From: Rosenbergiella nectarea
GTDB lineage: Bacteria > Pseudomonadota > Gammaproteobacteria > Enterobacterales > Enterobacteriaceae
NCBI RefSeq assembly: GCF_900111105.1
Contig: NZ_FOGC01000010.1
Span: forward strand, 95,198 to 159,197
Direction: 5' to 3'
DNA: 64,000 bases
Position numbers and translations under genes: made by a program
The notes under the pieces: generated by a model
The model's database searches: none
What the model was told of the DNA's origin: nothing
The model's input: only the letters and a program-made list of their open reading frames with translations
In this document: one piece after another, positions 1 through 10,441 of the stretch
Layout: the number at the start of each line of letters is the position of its first letter
How positions within the stretch are numbered: position 1 is the stretch's first letter

Positions 1-933
1 GCTATGGTTAGGTAACCACAACATTAATTGATAGTGCTGTTGCTCACCGGGTAAAATTTGTGCCAAGCTATCACCTAAACTGAACATTTGCCCTTCGGTG
101 AACGCTAAATTTTCGATTTTACCTGCCACGGGTGAGGTAATAATTAATCTATCATTCGCATCCACTTCGGCAAGCATTCGATTGAACTCGCTGAGTTTAA
201 GTTCGTATTCAGAGATACGATTATCAAAGTCAGCCGAGGTGCTGGTTATCTCGCTTTCTAAATTAATGATCTGCAAATTTTCTTGAATAAGCTGACTATT
301 CATACTTTGCCAAGAAGACTGTTGCTGGTAAAAGAGGTAACGTTGATTATAGGATTGCTCTTTACTGATTAACCCTCTCTTCAAATATTCATCGTAGTTT
401 TTCATACTCTCTTTCATGTCTTTAAGTCCATGCAAAGAATTTCCTACAAGCAACTTCGTATTGTCATACGATTTTTTATACTCAACTAATTGCTGGGTTA
501 ATTTTTCAATATTGATTCTTTTGTTTTCTTTCAACTTATTAATAATATTATTAGTTAATAAAATTTGTTGATTAATGCTAGCTTTAGAGTTTTCGCTTAA
601 ATTTCCGGACTGTGTGTCTCGACTAATATCCAATGCATAAATCGGCATCCCTTTTTTGACGGTTTCGCCGATCTCTCTGTAATTCTTCGCAATTCTACCT
701 TGCTGCGGAGCAAGAATCGTAACTGTCTGTTGCTGTGAGAATATCTCACCTTTGACGTTAACCCGTCTAGTATATTCGCCTTTAATTAATGCTACAAAAG
801 TGATTGTAATAAAAGTGATTGTACAGGTGACCACCACCCAGAGCGGTATTCCTCTCAATAGCAATGCTTTACCGAGCCAATGATGGCGCTGGTGATAAAG
901 TGCTTCCTTTCTGAATAGCTCATTATCTTTCAT
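1..933 (-). CDS. CvaA-like membrane-fusion (HlyD family) subunit of a microcin exporter, 3' end cut by window edge
   Basis: This is an open frame of 311 codons read from the ATG at 933 to the window edge; its C-terminus lies outside. Residues 1-30 are basic and cytoplasmic, residues 31-50 form one hydrophobic inner-membrane segment, and the remainder is periplasmic with long polar coiled-coil stretches flanked by lipoyl/barrel-sandwich halves. This is the HlyD/CvaA plan, and from memory the N-terminal region (RxxxLLxGIPLW, then YxRRVNVxGE) closely parallels CvaA of the colicin/microcin V exporter. Such proteins bridge an ABC peptidase-transporter and TolC. The preceding minus-strand gene is a double-glycine-type peptide precursor, which supports a role in its export. 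The partner ABC transporter is expected at lower coordinates outside the window. Confidence 0.9.
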   Translation of the reverse strand, partial: MKDNELFRKEALYHQRHHWLGKALLLRGIPLWVVVTCTITFITITFVALIKGEYTRRVNVKGEIFSQQQTVTILAPQQGRIAKNYREIGETVKKGMPIYALDISRDTQSGNLSENSKASINQQILLTNNIINKLKENKRINIEKLTQQLVEYKKSYDNTKLLVGNSLHGLKDMKESMKNYDEYLKRGLISKEQSYNQRYLFYQQQSSWQSMNSQLIQENLQIINLESEITSTSADFDNRISEYELKLSEFNRMLAEVDANDRLIITSPVAGKIENLAFTEGQMFSLGDSLAQILPGEQQHYQLMLWLPNHS

Positions 934-982
934 ATTATTTGGCTTTTTTTATATATTACCGAATTACGCTTAGAAATTTCAT

Positions 983-1024
983 AAAAAAAAGCAAAGAGAT
1001 TTTTATAAAAAACCTCTTTGCTTT
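983..1024 (-). terminator. Rho-independent terminator after the microcin-like gene
   Basis: An 11-bp stem (988-998 with 1014-1024) is followed on the minus strand by a run of eight T (983-990). It lies 15 bp after the stop codon of the peptide gene and before the exporter gene. The peptide transcript would therefore largely end here, with read-through or a separate promoter serving the exporter gene. Confidence 0.85.
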
Positions 1025-1038
1025 CTAATCAAATCACT

Positions 1039-1260
1039 TTATTTTCTTAGCATAAGCTTGAAAAATGAAGTCATAGTATCAATCGCCGAATCGATAACTA
1101 AACCTGCATTTTTCGCCACATTACCGGCATTAACTCCGGCATTTTTCCAACCGATAGTTTCAGCTAAAGCACCAAATGTAGACCCTACGGTACCGAATAC
1201 GGTAGAAAAAATACCGGCTCCAGATACATTTTCCATTTGTACGCTAGTTAACTCTTTCAC
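1039..1260 (-). CDS. Class II microcin-like bacteriocin precursor with double-glycine-type leader
   Basis: The likely start is the GTG at 1260, because AAGGA lies 7 bases upstream and it gives a 73-residue precursor beginning MKELTSVQMENVSGAG. That 15-residue leader matches the class II microcin leader pattern (M-R/K-E-x-T...N-V-S-G-A/G, cleavage after GA or GG; microcins V, L and N are the models). A longer frame from a TTG at 1290 has no better ribosome site. The predicted mature peptide has about 58 residues, rich in Gly and Ala with GxxxG-like spacing (GTVGSTFGALAETIG), no cysteines, and a basic C-terminus (FFKLMLRK), suggesting a membrane-active peptide. A CvaA-like exporter gene follows. 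I know no named microcin with this mature sequence, and no immunity gene is visible in the window. Confidence 0.8.
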   Translation of the reverse strand: MKELTSVQMENVSGAGIFSTVFGTVGSTFGALAETIGWKNAGVNAGNVAKNAGLVIDSAIDTMTSFFKLMLRK

Positions 1261-1480
1261 TATATTTTCCTTAATAATATTAATTTCCAATTATTTATCA
1301 ACAATCATATATTGTCTTGCTGACAGCGTCAGAGTAGCGAGTGTGACTAGCGCTTACAATGTCATATATTCAGAAGGAAAGTAAAAATCTAATTTTTTGG
1401 AAAAGATGCATGGCAAAAAAGATGGAACCAAATACTTTTTTGTCATCAAGGTTCACACAGCATAGAATTAAAATGAGTAT

Positions 1481-1517
1481 AAAAAAAACCAGTATAGATT
1501 GTAGACCTATACTGGTT
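1481..1517 (-). terminator. Terminator of the pst-phoU operon
   Basis: A perfect 12-bp stem (1486-1497 with 1506-1517) has an 8-base loop and a T-run on the minus strand (1481-1488). It begins 18 bp after the phoU stop codon. Confidence 0.88.
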
Positions 1518-1535
1518 TCTATATTTAGGATTTTT

Positions 1536-2255
1536 TTAATTCGTATTATTTGTTAAGAATTGATCTAACTTATCTCCATCGAGATGGCGGACGTCTTGCC
1601 CTTTGACAAAATAGAAGATGATCTCACAAATATTTTGGCAACGGTCGCCTATTCGCTCAATCGATCGAGCACAAAATAAGGCGGTCAAAACATTAGGGAT
1701 TGTTCGAGGATCTTCCATCATATAGGTCATTAACTGACGTATAATCCCTTCATACTCTTGGTCTAGCTTCTTATCCGCTTGGTAAATCTCAATCGCCGCC
1801 TCGAGATCCATCCGAGCGAAGGCATCCAGAACTTCATGCAACATTTCAACCGAATGCTGTCCAAAAGACTCAAGACTAATCAATAGCGGTTGATGTTGTT
1901 GGCTAAATTTCTCCAACGCTGTACGGCTAATTTTTTCTGCCACATCACCAATACGTTCAAGTTCAGATATCGTTTTAGTAATGGCCATCACTAGCCGTAA
2001 ATCACTGGCTGTAGGCTGTCTTTTCGCAATGATTTTGACGCAGTGTTCATCGATCTCGACTTCCATGCGATTCACTTTTTGGTCATCGGCAATCACTCGA
2101 CGAGCTAACTCACTGTCCATGTTATGTAATGCGGTAATGGCATCTGTTAGCTGTTGTTCAACCAATCCACCCATGATCATCACTTGAGTGCGAATGTGCT
2201 CAAGTTCGGCATTGAATTGGGCCGAAATATGCTTATTAAGGTTTAAAGTATCCAT
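1536..2255 (-). CDS. phoU: Phosphate-specific transport system accessory protein PhoU
   Basis: PhoU is a cytoplasmic negative regulator that links the PstSCAB transporter to the PhoR/PhoB two-component system and limits phosphate uptake. The 239-residue protein consists of two tandem three-helix PhoU domains, each with the metal-binding ERIGD-type motif ([11 protein letters not shown] near residue 105 and [11 protein letters not shown] near 205). Sequence and length are close to the E. coli protein (241 aa). I start at the ATG at 2255 rather than an in-frame GTG at 2267, because GGAGAG lies just before the ATG and the protein then begins [11 protein letters not shown] as in E. coli. It is the last gene of the operon, 50 bp after pstB. 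Confidence 0.97.
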   Translation of the reverse strand: MDTLNLNKHISAQFNAELEHIRTQVMIMGGLVEQQLTDAITALHNMDSELARRVIADDQKVNRMEVEIDEHCVKIIAKRQPTASDLRLVMAITKTISELERIGDVAEKISRTALEKFSQQHQPLLISLESFGQHSVEMLHEVLDAFARMDLEAAIEIYQADKKLDQEYEGIIRQLMTYMMEDPRTIPNVLTALFCARSIERIGDRCQNICEIIFYFVKGQDVRHLDGDKLDQFLTNNTN

Positions 2256-2305
2256 ATTACTCTCCACGCACTGAAATTGATTAATTACGGTTTATGCTTT
2301 CGGTA

Positions 2306-3986
<1,681 letters not shown>

Positions 3987-3990
<4 letters not shown>

Positions 3991-4949
3991 CCGCGAGCCC
4001 CTTCTTTTCTAGCAAGACGCATAACCATTAGACGCGAGATCGCTAACACGATGAATGTGATGACGAAGAGGATTAAGCCAAGTTCCATCAGCGCTGAAAT
4101 ATGCAGACCAGATCCCGCTTCGGCAAATTCGTTGGCTAAAGCAGAGGTGATGCTATTTCCTGGCATATAGAGCGAGGCACTATCGAGCTGATAAGTGTTA
4201 CCAATGATAAAGGTAACGGCCATCGTCTCGCCCAATGCTCGGCCAAGGCCTAACATTACACCACCGATGACACCGTTCTTCGTGAAAGGTAAGACAATGC
4301 GCCAAATCACTTCCCAAGTCGTACAGCCAATTCCATAAGCCGATTCTTTCATCATGACCGGCGTCTGTTCAAAAACGTCACGCATTACGGAAGCAATGTA
4401 AGGGATGATCATCACGGCCAAAATAATCCCCGCTGCCAGTATCCCAATACCAAATGCCGGACCCGAAAATAAACTGCCTAAAATTGGCACACTTGACAGT
4501 AAATCGGCCACAGGCGTTTGGAAGTATTCAGCAAATAGCGGCGCAAACACAAATAATCCCCACATACCATAAACAATACTGGGTATCGCAGCGAGTAGTT
4601 CAATGGCTGTGCCGAGTGGTCGCCTCAACCATGCAGGTGAGAGTTCAGTCAGAAATAACGCAATCCCAAAGCTGACCGGTACCGCAATAAGTAATGCTAT
4701 CGCTGAAGTGACCAGTGTGCCGTAGATAGGCACGAGTGCGCCGAATTGTTCGTTCGGTGCATCCCACGTTTTGGTCCATAAGAACGAAAAACCAAACTGA
4801 TGGAGGCTAGGCCATGATGAAATCATCAGGGAAACAATAATGCCACCTAGCATAAGGAGGACAATTAAGGCGGCAATTTTTACCAGAAGGCTAAATATTA
4901 CATCGCCGTATTTACTGGGAGCCTTAAAGGACGACCGGTGTTGTACCAT
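3987..4949 (-). CDS. pstC: Phosphate ABC transporter permease PstC
   Basis: PstC is the second permease subunit of the high-affinity phosphate importer. The 320-residue protein contains six or so transmembrane segments, the charged periplasmic loop after the first one, and the EAA-type coupling loop ([13 protein letters not shown]). It is followed immediately by pstA with a 4-bp overlap and separated from pstS by 71 bp containing a stable hairpin. Confidence 0.96.
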
Positions 4950-4972
4950 AACATTCTCAAGTAGATAGATGA

Positions 4973-4992
4973 CAGGGCAGCAAGCTGCCCTG
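4973..4992 (-). other. Intercistronic hairpin between pstS and pstC
   Basis: A perfect 9-bp inverted repeat (4973-4981 with 4984-4992, core CAGGGCAGC) sits in the 71-bp gap between pstS and pstC and has no T-tract after it. By analogy with other binding-protein-dependent transporters, it may stabilise the pstS message or reduce read-through, so that the binding protein is made in excess over the membrane subunits. Confidence 0.6.
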
Positions 4993-5020
4993 AAAATAAA
5001 TAAGCGTCGCGTGGCGAGAA

Positions 5021-6064
5021 TTAAGGATAGATTGCTTTACCTTCCTCTGTCGTAATAGTCTTTTTCCACGCATCACGGATTAGTGTCACTACCGATTCAG
5101 GCAGTGCTGCGTAGTCTAAGCTATTCGCCGTTTTCGCACCTTGTTGGTAACCATAATCGAAAAACTGTAAAACAGCTTTAGCTTTATCCGCATTAGCCGG
5201 TTTTTTGTAGACTAGGACATAGGTGGTGGACGAGATAGGCCAAGCATTGTCGCCCGCTTGATAGGTCAGATCTTGTGCGAAACTCTGTTGCCAATTTGCA
5301 CCTTTCGCTGCATCGCTGAATGATTGTTCATTCGGGGCAATTGCTTTTCCTGCCGCATCGACTAATTTGGTATAGGTAAGATTATTTTGTTTAGCGTAGG
5401 CATATTCAACGTAGCCAATGGAACCCGGCAGACGTTGTACAAAGGCTGCTACGCCATCATTACCTTTACCGCCCAGACCAATCGGCCAATTAACGGTATT
5501 GCCTTTACCAATTTTGCTGTTCCACTCTTGGTTAACTTTCGCTAAGTAACTGGTGAATACAAAAGAGGTCCCTGAGCCATCTGCGCGGCGAACAACATTA
5601 ATATTCGTTGCCGGCAGTTTTAATCCTGGGTTTAAGGCTGCGATCTCAGGATCGTTCCAGCGAGTAATTTTACCTAAGTAAATATCACCGGTTGTTTTAC
5701 CATCTAATATTAGTTGGCCCGACTTAATGCCCGGTAGGTTGACGGCAAGGACGACACCACCGATAACCGTTGGAAATTGGAAAAGACCATTTTTCTCTAG
5801 GTCAGCCGCACTCATCGGAGCATCAGAAGCGCCGAAGTCGACAGTTTTAGCGATGATTTGTTTAACCCCACCCGATGAGCCGATGCCTTGGTAGTTCACT
5901 TTACTGCCATTGGCTTTGTAGTAATCTGCTGCCCAACGAGAATAGACCGGTGCAGGGAAAGTACCACCAGCGCCAGTAAGATCAGTTGCGGCAAACGCCG
6001 AAACGGTAGTCAATGCTAAGGTCACTGCTGTGAGGTGAGTCGCCATCTTACGCTTGAATTTCAT
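5021..6064 (-). CDS. pstS: Periplasmic phosphate-binding protein PstS
   Basis: PstS binds inorganic phosphate in the periplasm and delivers it to PstCAB. A 25-residue signal peptide (basic MKFKRKM, hydrophobic core, cleavage after AFA) precedes the mature protein beginning [17 protein letters not shown]. Phosphate-contacting loops are visible: [14 protein letters not shown] and [10 protein letters not shown]. Length is 347 aa, against 346 in E. coli. It is the first gene of the operon and carries tandem Pho boxes upstream, so it should be strongly induced by phosphate starvation through PhoB. Confidence 0.97.
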   Translation of the reverse strand: MKFKRKMATHLTAVTLALTTVSAFAATDLTGAGGTFPAPVYSRWAADYYKANGSKVNYQGIGSSGGVKQIIAKTVDFGASDAPMSAADLEKNGLFQFPTVIGGVVLAVNLPGIKSGQLILDGKTTGDIYLGKITRWNDPEIAALNPGLKLPATNINVVRRADGSGTSFVFTSYLAKVNQEWNSKIGKGNTVNWPIGLGGKGNDGVAAFVQRLPGSIGYVEYAYAKQNNLTYTKLVDAAGKAIAPNEQSFSDAAKGANWQQSFAQDLTYQAGDNAWPISSTTYVLVYKKPANADKAKAVLQFFDYGYQQGAKTANSLDYAALPESVVTLIRDAWKKTITTEEGKAIYP

Positions 6065-6129
6065 ACTCTCTCCAAAAGACCGATTTAATTACAACCTAAG
6101 GTGTGTTGCGGTTAAATTAGGTCAATTCA

Positions 6130-6169
6130 ATGACACGAAGATGTCACTTTTATGACAGAAATATGACAG
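6130..6169 (-). promoter_or_regulatory. Tandem Pho boxes (PhoB binding sites) upstream of pstS
   Basis: On the minus strand, 6169-6152 reads CTGTCATATTTCTGTCAT, nearly the Pho-box consensus of two CTGTCAT direct repeats 11 bp apart. A second, weaker unit follows at 6147-6130 (GTGACATCTTCGTGTCAT). The array ends about 65 bp before the pstS start codon, the usual place for PhoB activation. Confidence 0.87.
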
Positions 6170-6244
6170 TGGTTATTGGGGAGAGTACTAGGGTGAGATT
6201 ACCTCTGTAACTTGAATAAGGCCACTGCTGAGAGTATTAAGGAT

Positions 6245-6270
6245 AAAAAAAACCCCTCATCACTGAGGGG
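6245..6270 (-). terminator. Terminator of cpxP
   Basis: The stem CCCCTC/GAGGGG (6253-6258 with 6265-6270) is followed by a T-run on the minus strand (6245-6252). It lies about 80 bp beyond the cpxP stop codon. Confidence 0.8.
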
Positions 6271-6349
6271 GAAGACAGGGATGGTGTCTATGGCAAGGAA
6301 AAAAGGTATGACATACTACTGCTACTACCATACAGCCAACACGATGTGT

Positions 6350-6814
6350 TCACTGTAATTCGTTGATATCGCATAATTGATCAATACGATAATCATAATT
6401 CTGCTGAACTTGCTTTTTCTGGCTTGACGTTAATAATCCGTAGATTTGGTTGCGCACGTGAGCCATCTCAACTTGAAACTTAACTTGCTGATCGGCAATT
6501 TTTTGCGCTTGATTACGAACAGCTGTCTCATCAAAATCAGGGGATAACGTTAATTTCTGCATCGCCTTCAAATCACTGATATCCGTAGTTGAATGGCGAA
6601 AGCGAAACTGGTCTGTCAGATCCCGCATTCTTTGCCGCTGCGACTCACTGAGTTCGATGCCATCGAACATATGTGATTGGATGCGTTGTGTCAGGCTATC
6701 ATTCGTTGTGCAAGGTTGGTTAATCTTATCTTTAAGTGGTGTTTCGACGCTTTGGGCGTACCCCGTAGAAACAATAAATAAAGAGGATATCGCGAGAGCA
6801 CAAAGATGACGCAT
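6350..6814 (-). CDS. cpxP: Periplasmic adaptor/inhibitor of the Cpx response, CpxP
   Basis: CpxP binds the periplasmic domain of CpxA, damps the envelope-stress signal, and escorts misfolded proteins to DegP. The 154-residue product has a signal peptide (MRHLCALAISSLFIVSTGYAQ) and two LTxxQ-type motifs (LSESQRQRMRDL and LTSSQKKQV), plus the conserved SHMFDGI and VEMAxVRNQ stretches of CpxP. I start at the ATG at 6814, which has AGGAA at good spacing and begins the signal peptide; an upstream in-frame start at 6883 would add 23 residues with no signal character. The gene diverges from cpxRA and shares the CpxR box region. Confidence 0.94.
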   Translation of the reverse strand: MRHLCALAISSLFIVSTGYAQSVETPLKDKINQPCTTNDSLTQRIQSHMFDGIELSESQRQRMRDLTDQFRFRHSTTDISDLKAMQKLTLSPDFDETAVRNQAQKIADQQVKFQVEMAHVRNQIYGLLTSSQKKQVQQNYDYRIDQLCDINELQ

Positions 6815-6895
6815 TTCACTGTTCCTCGTAGCAGTTGTTGTTTGAAGCATTGGGGGGTAGTCTAGGCGAGTTGCTGCAAACATCCGTCAGGGGGT

Positions 6896-6910
6896 GTAAA
6901 ACTAAGTAAA
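6896..6910. promoter_or_regulatory. CpxR binding site in the cpxP-cpxRA divergent promoter region
   Basis: The sequence GTAAAactaaGTAAA is an exact match to the CpxR consensus GTAAA-N5-GTAAA. It lies 56 bp before cpxR and 82 bp before the cpxP start, and should mediate positive autoregulation of both transcripts. Confidence 0.9.
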
Positions 6911-6965
6911 GTGATAAACACGTTACCATGGAACAAGGTATTTTTGCTGCCGAAGAGGAGAGATT

Positions 6966-7664
6966 ATGAATAAAATTTTACTCGTTGATGATGACCGTGA
7001 ACTGACTTCACTGTTAAAAGAATTACTTGAAATGGAAGGTTTTGATGTAACCGTCGCGGGTGATGGCGAGCAAGCGTTATCTTTGATGGACAGCAGCATC
7101 GATCTATTACTTTTAGACGTCATGATGCCTAAGAAAAATGGTCTTGATACCTTAAAAGAACTCCGCCAACAACATCAAACACCTGTCATTATGCTTACGG
7201 CTAGAGGTAGCGAGCTGGATCGTGTTCTTGGATTAGAACTTGGTGCCGATGATTACCTGCCAAAACCGTTTAACGACCGTGAATTAGTCGCGCGGATCCG
7301 CGCCATATTGCGTCGTTCAAATTGGAGTGAGCAGCAACAAGTGCAAGAAAGTAATTCCCCTACCCTTAAAGTCGATGAATTACGCCTGAATCCTGGACGG
7401 CAAGAAGCGAGTTTTGATAATGAATCACTGGAACTCACGGGAACCGAATTCACATTACTCTACCTATTAGCGCAACACTTAGGCCAAGTTGTCTCTCGTG
7501 AACATCTTAGCCAAGAGGTACTGGGTAAACGCTTGACGCCTTTTGATCGTGCTATCGATATGCATATCTCTAATCTGCGCAGAAAGCTTCCTGAACGGCG
7601 TGACGGGCACCCATGGTTCAAAACCCTGCGTGGACGTGGCTATTTAATGGTCTCTGCAACATGA
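6966..7664 (+). CDS. cpxR: Envelope-stress response regulator CpxR
   Basis: CpxR is an OmpR/PhoB-family transcription factor phosphorylated by CpxA. The receiver domain (about residues 1-120) has the acidic pocket DD at 9-10, the phospho-acceptor D51 in LLLLDVMMP, and the conserved Thr and Lys (MLTARG, LPKPF). The winged-helix DNA-binding domain fills the C-terminus (LTGTEFTLLYLL to LRGRGYLM). Length is 232 aa, as in E. coli. Its stop codon overlaps the cpxA start (ATGA). Confidence 0.97.
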   Translation: MNKILLVDDDRELTSLLKELLEMEGFDVTVAGDGEQALSLMDSSIDLLLLDVMMPKKNGLDTLKELRQQHQTPVIMLTARGSELDRVLGLELGADDYLPKPFNDRELVARIRAILRRSNWSEQQQVQESNSPTLKVDELRLNPGRQEASFDNESLELTGTEFTLLYLLAQHLGQVVSREHLSQEVLGKRLTPFDRAIDMHISNLRRKLPERRDGHPWFKTLRGRGYLMVSAT

Positions 7665-9037
7665 TTGCCAGTCTGACTACCCGTATTTTTGCGATTTTCT
7701 GGTTAACATTGGCGCTTGTGCTGATGCTTGTCCTTATGGTTCCCAAGCTCGACTCACGACAGATAACCTCTTTACTCCCGAGCGAATATCGTGAGGGGGC
7801 AATGGTTGAGCAACATATTGAGGCCGAGTTACGACAAGATCCTCCCAATGACCTGATGTGGTGGCGACGTCTTTATCGAGCAATTGATAAATGGGCTCCT
7901 CCTGGTCAGCACTTACTTCTTGTCACCTCTGAAGGTCGGGTTATTGGTGCGCGCCATAATGAAATGCAAATTATTCGGAATTTTATCGGGCAGTCAGACA
8001 ATGCCGATCACCCTCAAAAGAAAAAATATGGTCGTCAAGAGATGGCTGGCCCTTTCTCTATCGAGGATGGGGAAGATAATTATCAGTTGTATATGATCCG
8101 CCCAGCCAGTAGTTCACAGCTCGATTTTGTGAACCTATTGTTTGACCGACCCTGGTTACTCCTCCTCGTCACCATGTTAATCAGCACTCCTTTACTACTA
8201 TGGTTAGCGTGGAGTCTCGCAAAACCTGCGCGTAAGCTCAAATATGCTGCCGATGAGGTGGCCAGCGGCAACCTTCGTCAGCATCCAGAACTTGAATCTG
8301 GCCCTCAAGAATTTCTAGCAGCTGGTGCCAGCTTTAATCAGATGGTGAGTGCGCTTGAGCGTCTTATCAAAGGGCAACATCGCTTGCTATCGGATATTAG
8401 CCATGAATTACGTACGCCCCTAACCCGGTTACAACTCTCAACGGCATTATTACGTCGGCGCGCTGGGGAGAGTAAAGAATTGGAGCGTATTGAAACTGAA
8501 GCACAGCGTTTGGATGGAATGATTAACGATCTCCTCGACCTCTCGCGTACTCAGCATAAAAATGCCTTGGTTAGCGAGGTATTACGCGCTAATCAATTGT
8601 GGAAAGACGTTATTGACGATGCACGCTTTGAAGCTGAGCAGATGGGTAAGAAAATGGAAATTCCTTATCCGCCAGGAGCATGGCCTTTGTATGGTAACCC
8701 CCACGCCCTAGAAAGTGCCGTCGAGAATATTATCCGTAATGCGCTGCGCTATTCCCACTCAGCGATTAGCATTAGCTTCTCTGTCGATAGAACGGGCTTA
8801 ACCTTACATGTTGATGATGATGGGCCTGGAGTCGACCCACAAGATCGGGAACAAATATTCCGTCCTTTCTACCGAACGGACGAGGCGCGTGACCGTGCTT
8901 CTGGCGGTACTGGGCTTGGCCTGGCTATTGTCGACACCGTTATTCAACAGCATCACGGACATGTTAAAGCAGAAGACAGTCCACTCGGTGGCTTACGGTT
9001 AACTATCTGGCTTCCGTTATACTCAGCGAAACAATAA
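7661..9037 (+). CDS. cpxA: Envelope-stress sensor histidine kinase CpxA
   Basis: CpxA is an inner-membrane sensor kinase that phosphorylates CpxR in response to envelope damage. The 458-residue protein has two transmembrane helices (near residues 8-28 and 165-185) flanking a periplasmic sensor domain, a HAMP linker ([19 protein letters not shown]), the H-box [13 protein letters not shown], the N-box [10 protein letters not shown], and G-boxes DDDGPGV and [10 protein letters not shown]. The start at 7661 overlaps the cpxR stop and gives the E. coli N-terminus [16 protein letters not shown]; 16 codons lie upstream in frame but fall within cpxR. Confidence 0.97.
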   Translation: MIASLTTRIFAIFWLTLALVLMLVLMVPKLDSRQITSLLPSEYREGAMVEQHIEAELRQDPPNDLMWWRRLYRAIDKWAPPGQHLLLVTSEGRVIGARHNEMQIIRNFIGQSDNADHPQKKKYGRQEMAGPFSIEDGEDNYQLYMIRPASSSQLDFVNLLFDRPWLLLLVTMLISTPLLLWLAWSLAKPARKLKYAADEVASGNLRQHPELESGPQEFLAAGASFNQMVSALERLIKGQHRLLSDISHELRTPLTRLQLSTALLRRRAGESKELERIETEAQRLDGMINDLLDLSRTQHKNALVSEVLRANQLWKDVIDDARFEAEQMGKKMEIPYPPGAWPLYGNPHALESAVENIIRNALRYSHSAISISFSVDRTGLTLHVDDDGPGVDPQDREQIFRPFYRTDEARDRASGGTGLGLAIVDTVIQQHHGHVKAEDSPLGGLRLTIWLPLYSAKQ

Positions 9038-9072
9038 TTTGCTATGCTGCGGCTCTCGAAAAGGGAGCCGCC

Positions 9073-9546
9073 ATGATTAATATCGTTTTATTCGAACCAG
9101 AAATTCCCCCCAATACTGGGAATATCATTCGCCTCTGCGCGAATACAGGGTTTTCCCTGCATATTATCGAACCCTTAGGCTTTACTTGGGACGATAAGCG
9201 TTTGCGCCGTGCAGGATTGGATTACCACGAATTTACTGCCGTAAAAAAACATGCTAATTACGAGGCTTTTCTCGCTGCTGAACAGCCCGCAAGACTGTTT
9301 GCATTGACCACTAAAGGCACACCCGCCCATAGTGCGGTGAGTTGGCAAACGGGTGACTATCTTATGTTTGGACCCGAAAGCCGTGGTTTACCTGCAACCA
9401 TTCTCGATAGCTTACCGCCTCAGCAGAAAATCCGTATTCCTATGGTAGAGAATAGCCGCAGTATGAATCTCTCAAACTCAGTCGCGGTCGTCGTGTTCGA
9501 AGCATGGCGTCAATTAGACTATGCGGGTGCACTATTACGGGAATAA
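9073..9546 (+). CDS. trmL: tRNA (cytidine/uridine 34-2'-O)-methyltransferase TrmL
   Basis: TrmL is a SPOUT-class enzyme that 2'-O-methylates the wobble nucleotide of two tRNA-Leu isoacceptors using S-adenosylmethionine. The 157-residue protein shows the SPOUT features: N-terminal [18 protein letters not shown], the FGPESRGLP loop and the C-terminal trefoil-knot motif [22 protein letters not shown]. It lies 35 bp after cpxA, as in E. coli, and converges on cysE. Confidence 0.96.
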   Translation: MINIVLFEPEIPPNTGNIIRLCANTGFSLHIIEPLGFTWDDKRLRRAGLDYHEFTAVKKHANYEAFLAAEQPARLFALTTKGTPAHSAVSWQTGDYLMFGPESRGLPATILDSLPPQQKIRIPMVENSRSMNLSNSVAVVVFEAWRQLDYAGALLRE

Positions 9547-9563
9547 GCGCAGAATAAAACGCA

Positions 9564-10382
9564 TTAGATCCCATCACCGTATTCAAATCCCATCGCCCCA
9601 GTAAAATGTTGATCCATTTCCATTGAGGGCTTTTGGCTGGTCGGACGGCCTACAATTCTTGCAGGAATTCCGGCGACGGTGGTGTGCGGCGGTACAGCCA
9701 TCAATACCACTGAACCCGCGCCAATTTTTGCCCCTTCGCCGATTTCAATATTACCTAATACTTTCGCGCCTGCGCCAATCATTACCCCCTCACGGATTTT
9801 TGGATGACGGTCGCCGGACGTTTTGCCTGTCCCGCCTAGCGTGACAGACTGAAGTATTGATACATCATCACTGACTACGGCCGTTTCACCGATCACGATG
9901 CCAGTGGCATGGTCGAGCATTATGCCACAACCGATCTTGGCAGCTGGATGGATATCAACCCCAAAGGAAACGGAGATCTCGTTCTGTAGATAAACGGCAA
10001 GTGAGCGTCTACCTTGGCGCCATAACCAATGACCAATACGATAGGCCTGTAGCGCATGAAAGCCTTTAAGATAGAGTAACGGAGTCGAGTATTTATCAAC
10101 TGCGGGGTCACGCTGGCTCACCGCCATAATATCGCGGACAGCAGACATGATCATGCCAGGATCTTGGCGGTAAGCTTCTTCGACGATGTCGCGAATCGCA
10201 ATGGCGGGCATATTGGCATTCGCCAGCTTATTCGCCAACATGTAGCTCAATGCACTGCCTAAATTATCGTGCTTCAACAGCGTGGCGTGGAAAAAGCTGG
10301 CAAGCATGGGTTCGCCGGATGCCAACTCACGTGCTTCAGCGAGAATCGCTTCCCAAATTTGCTCAAGCTCTTCCGAAGACAT
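9564..10382 (-). CDS. cysE: Serine O-acetyltransferase CysE
   Basis: CysE acetylates L-serine with acetyl-CoA, the first committed step of cysteine synthesis, and is feedback-inhibited by cysteine. The N-terminal helical domain (IWEAILAEARELASGEPMLASF) precedes a left-handed beta-helix of hexapeptide repeats (about residues 150-240; GVDIHPAAKIGCGIMLDHATGIVIGE is the core in part). The catalytic Asp-His pair lies in MLDHATG, and the flexible C-terminal tail ends near the conserved DG-I. At 272 aa it is one residue shorter than the E. coli enzyme. It is downstream of gpsA, with a terminator-like hairpin between them. Confidence 0.96.
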   Translation of the reverse strand: MSSEELEQIWEAILAEARELASGEPMLASFFHATLLKHDNLGSALSYMLANKLANANMPAIAIRDIVEEAYRQDPGMIMSAVRDIMAVSQRDPAVDKYSTPLLYLKGFHALQAYRIGHWLWRQGRRSLAVYLQNEISVSFGVDIHPAAKIGCGIMLDHATGIVIGETAVVSDDVSILQSVTLGGTGKTSGDRHPKIREGVMIGAGAKVLGNIEIGEGAKIGAGSVVLMAVPPHTTVAGIPARIVGRPTSQKPSMEMDQHFTGAMGFEYGDGI

Positions 10383-10395
10383 GACATGCTCCTGA

Positions 10396-10417
10396 TAAAA
10401 AACGCCCTAACGGGCGT
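10396..10417 (-). terminator. Terminator-like hairpin between gpsA and cysE
   Basis: The stem ACGCCC/GGGCGT (10402-10407 with 10412-10417) is followed by six to seven T on the minus strand. It sits after gpsA and just before the cysE ribosome site, so it should attenuate read-through into cysE. Confidence 0.75.
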
Positions 10418-10441
10418 AATAATAAAATGAAATAAACTCAC

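Noticed and set aside
98-286. Plus-strand 62-residue open frame at the left edge
   Set aside because: It lies antisense to the well-supported CvaA-like coding frame and has no ribosome site or family features.
1359-1556. Plus-strand 65-residue frame after the microcin gene
   Set aside because: It runs across the phoU terminator hairpin and into phoU antisense; composition is not protein-like.
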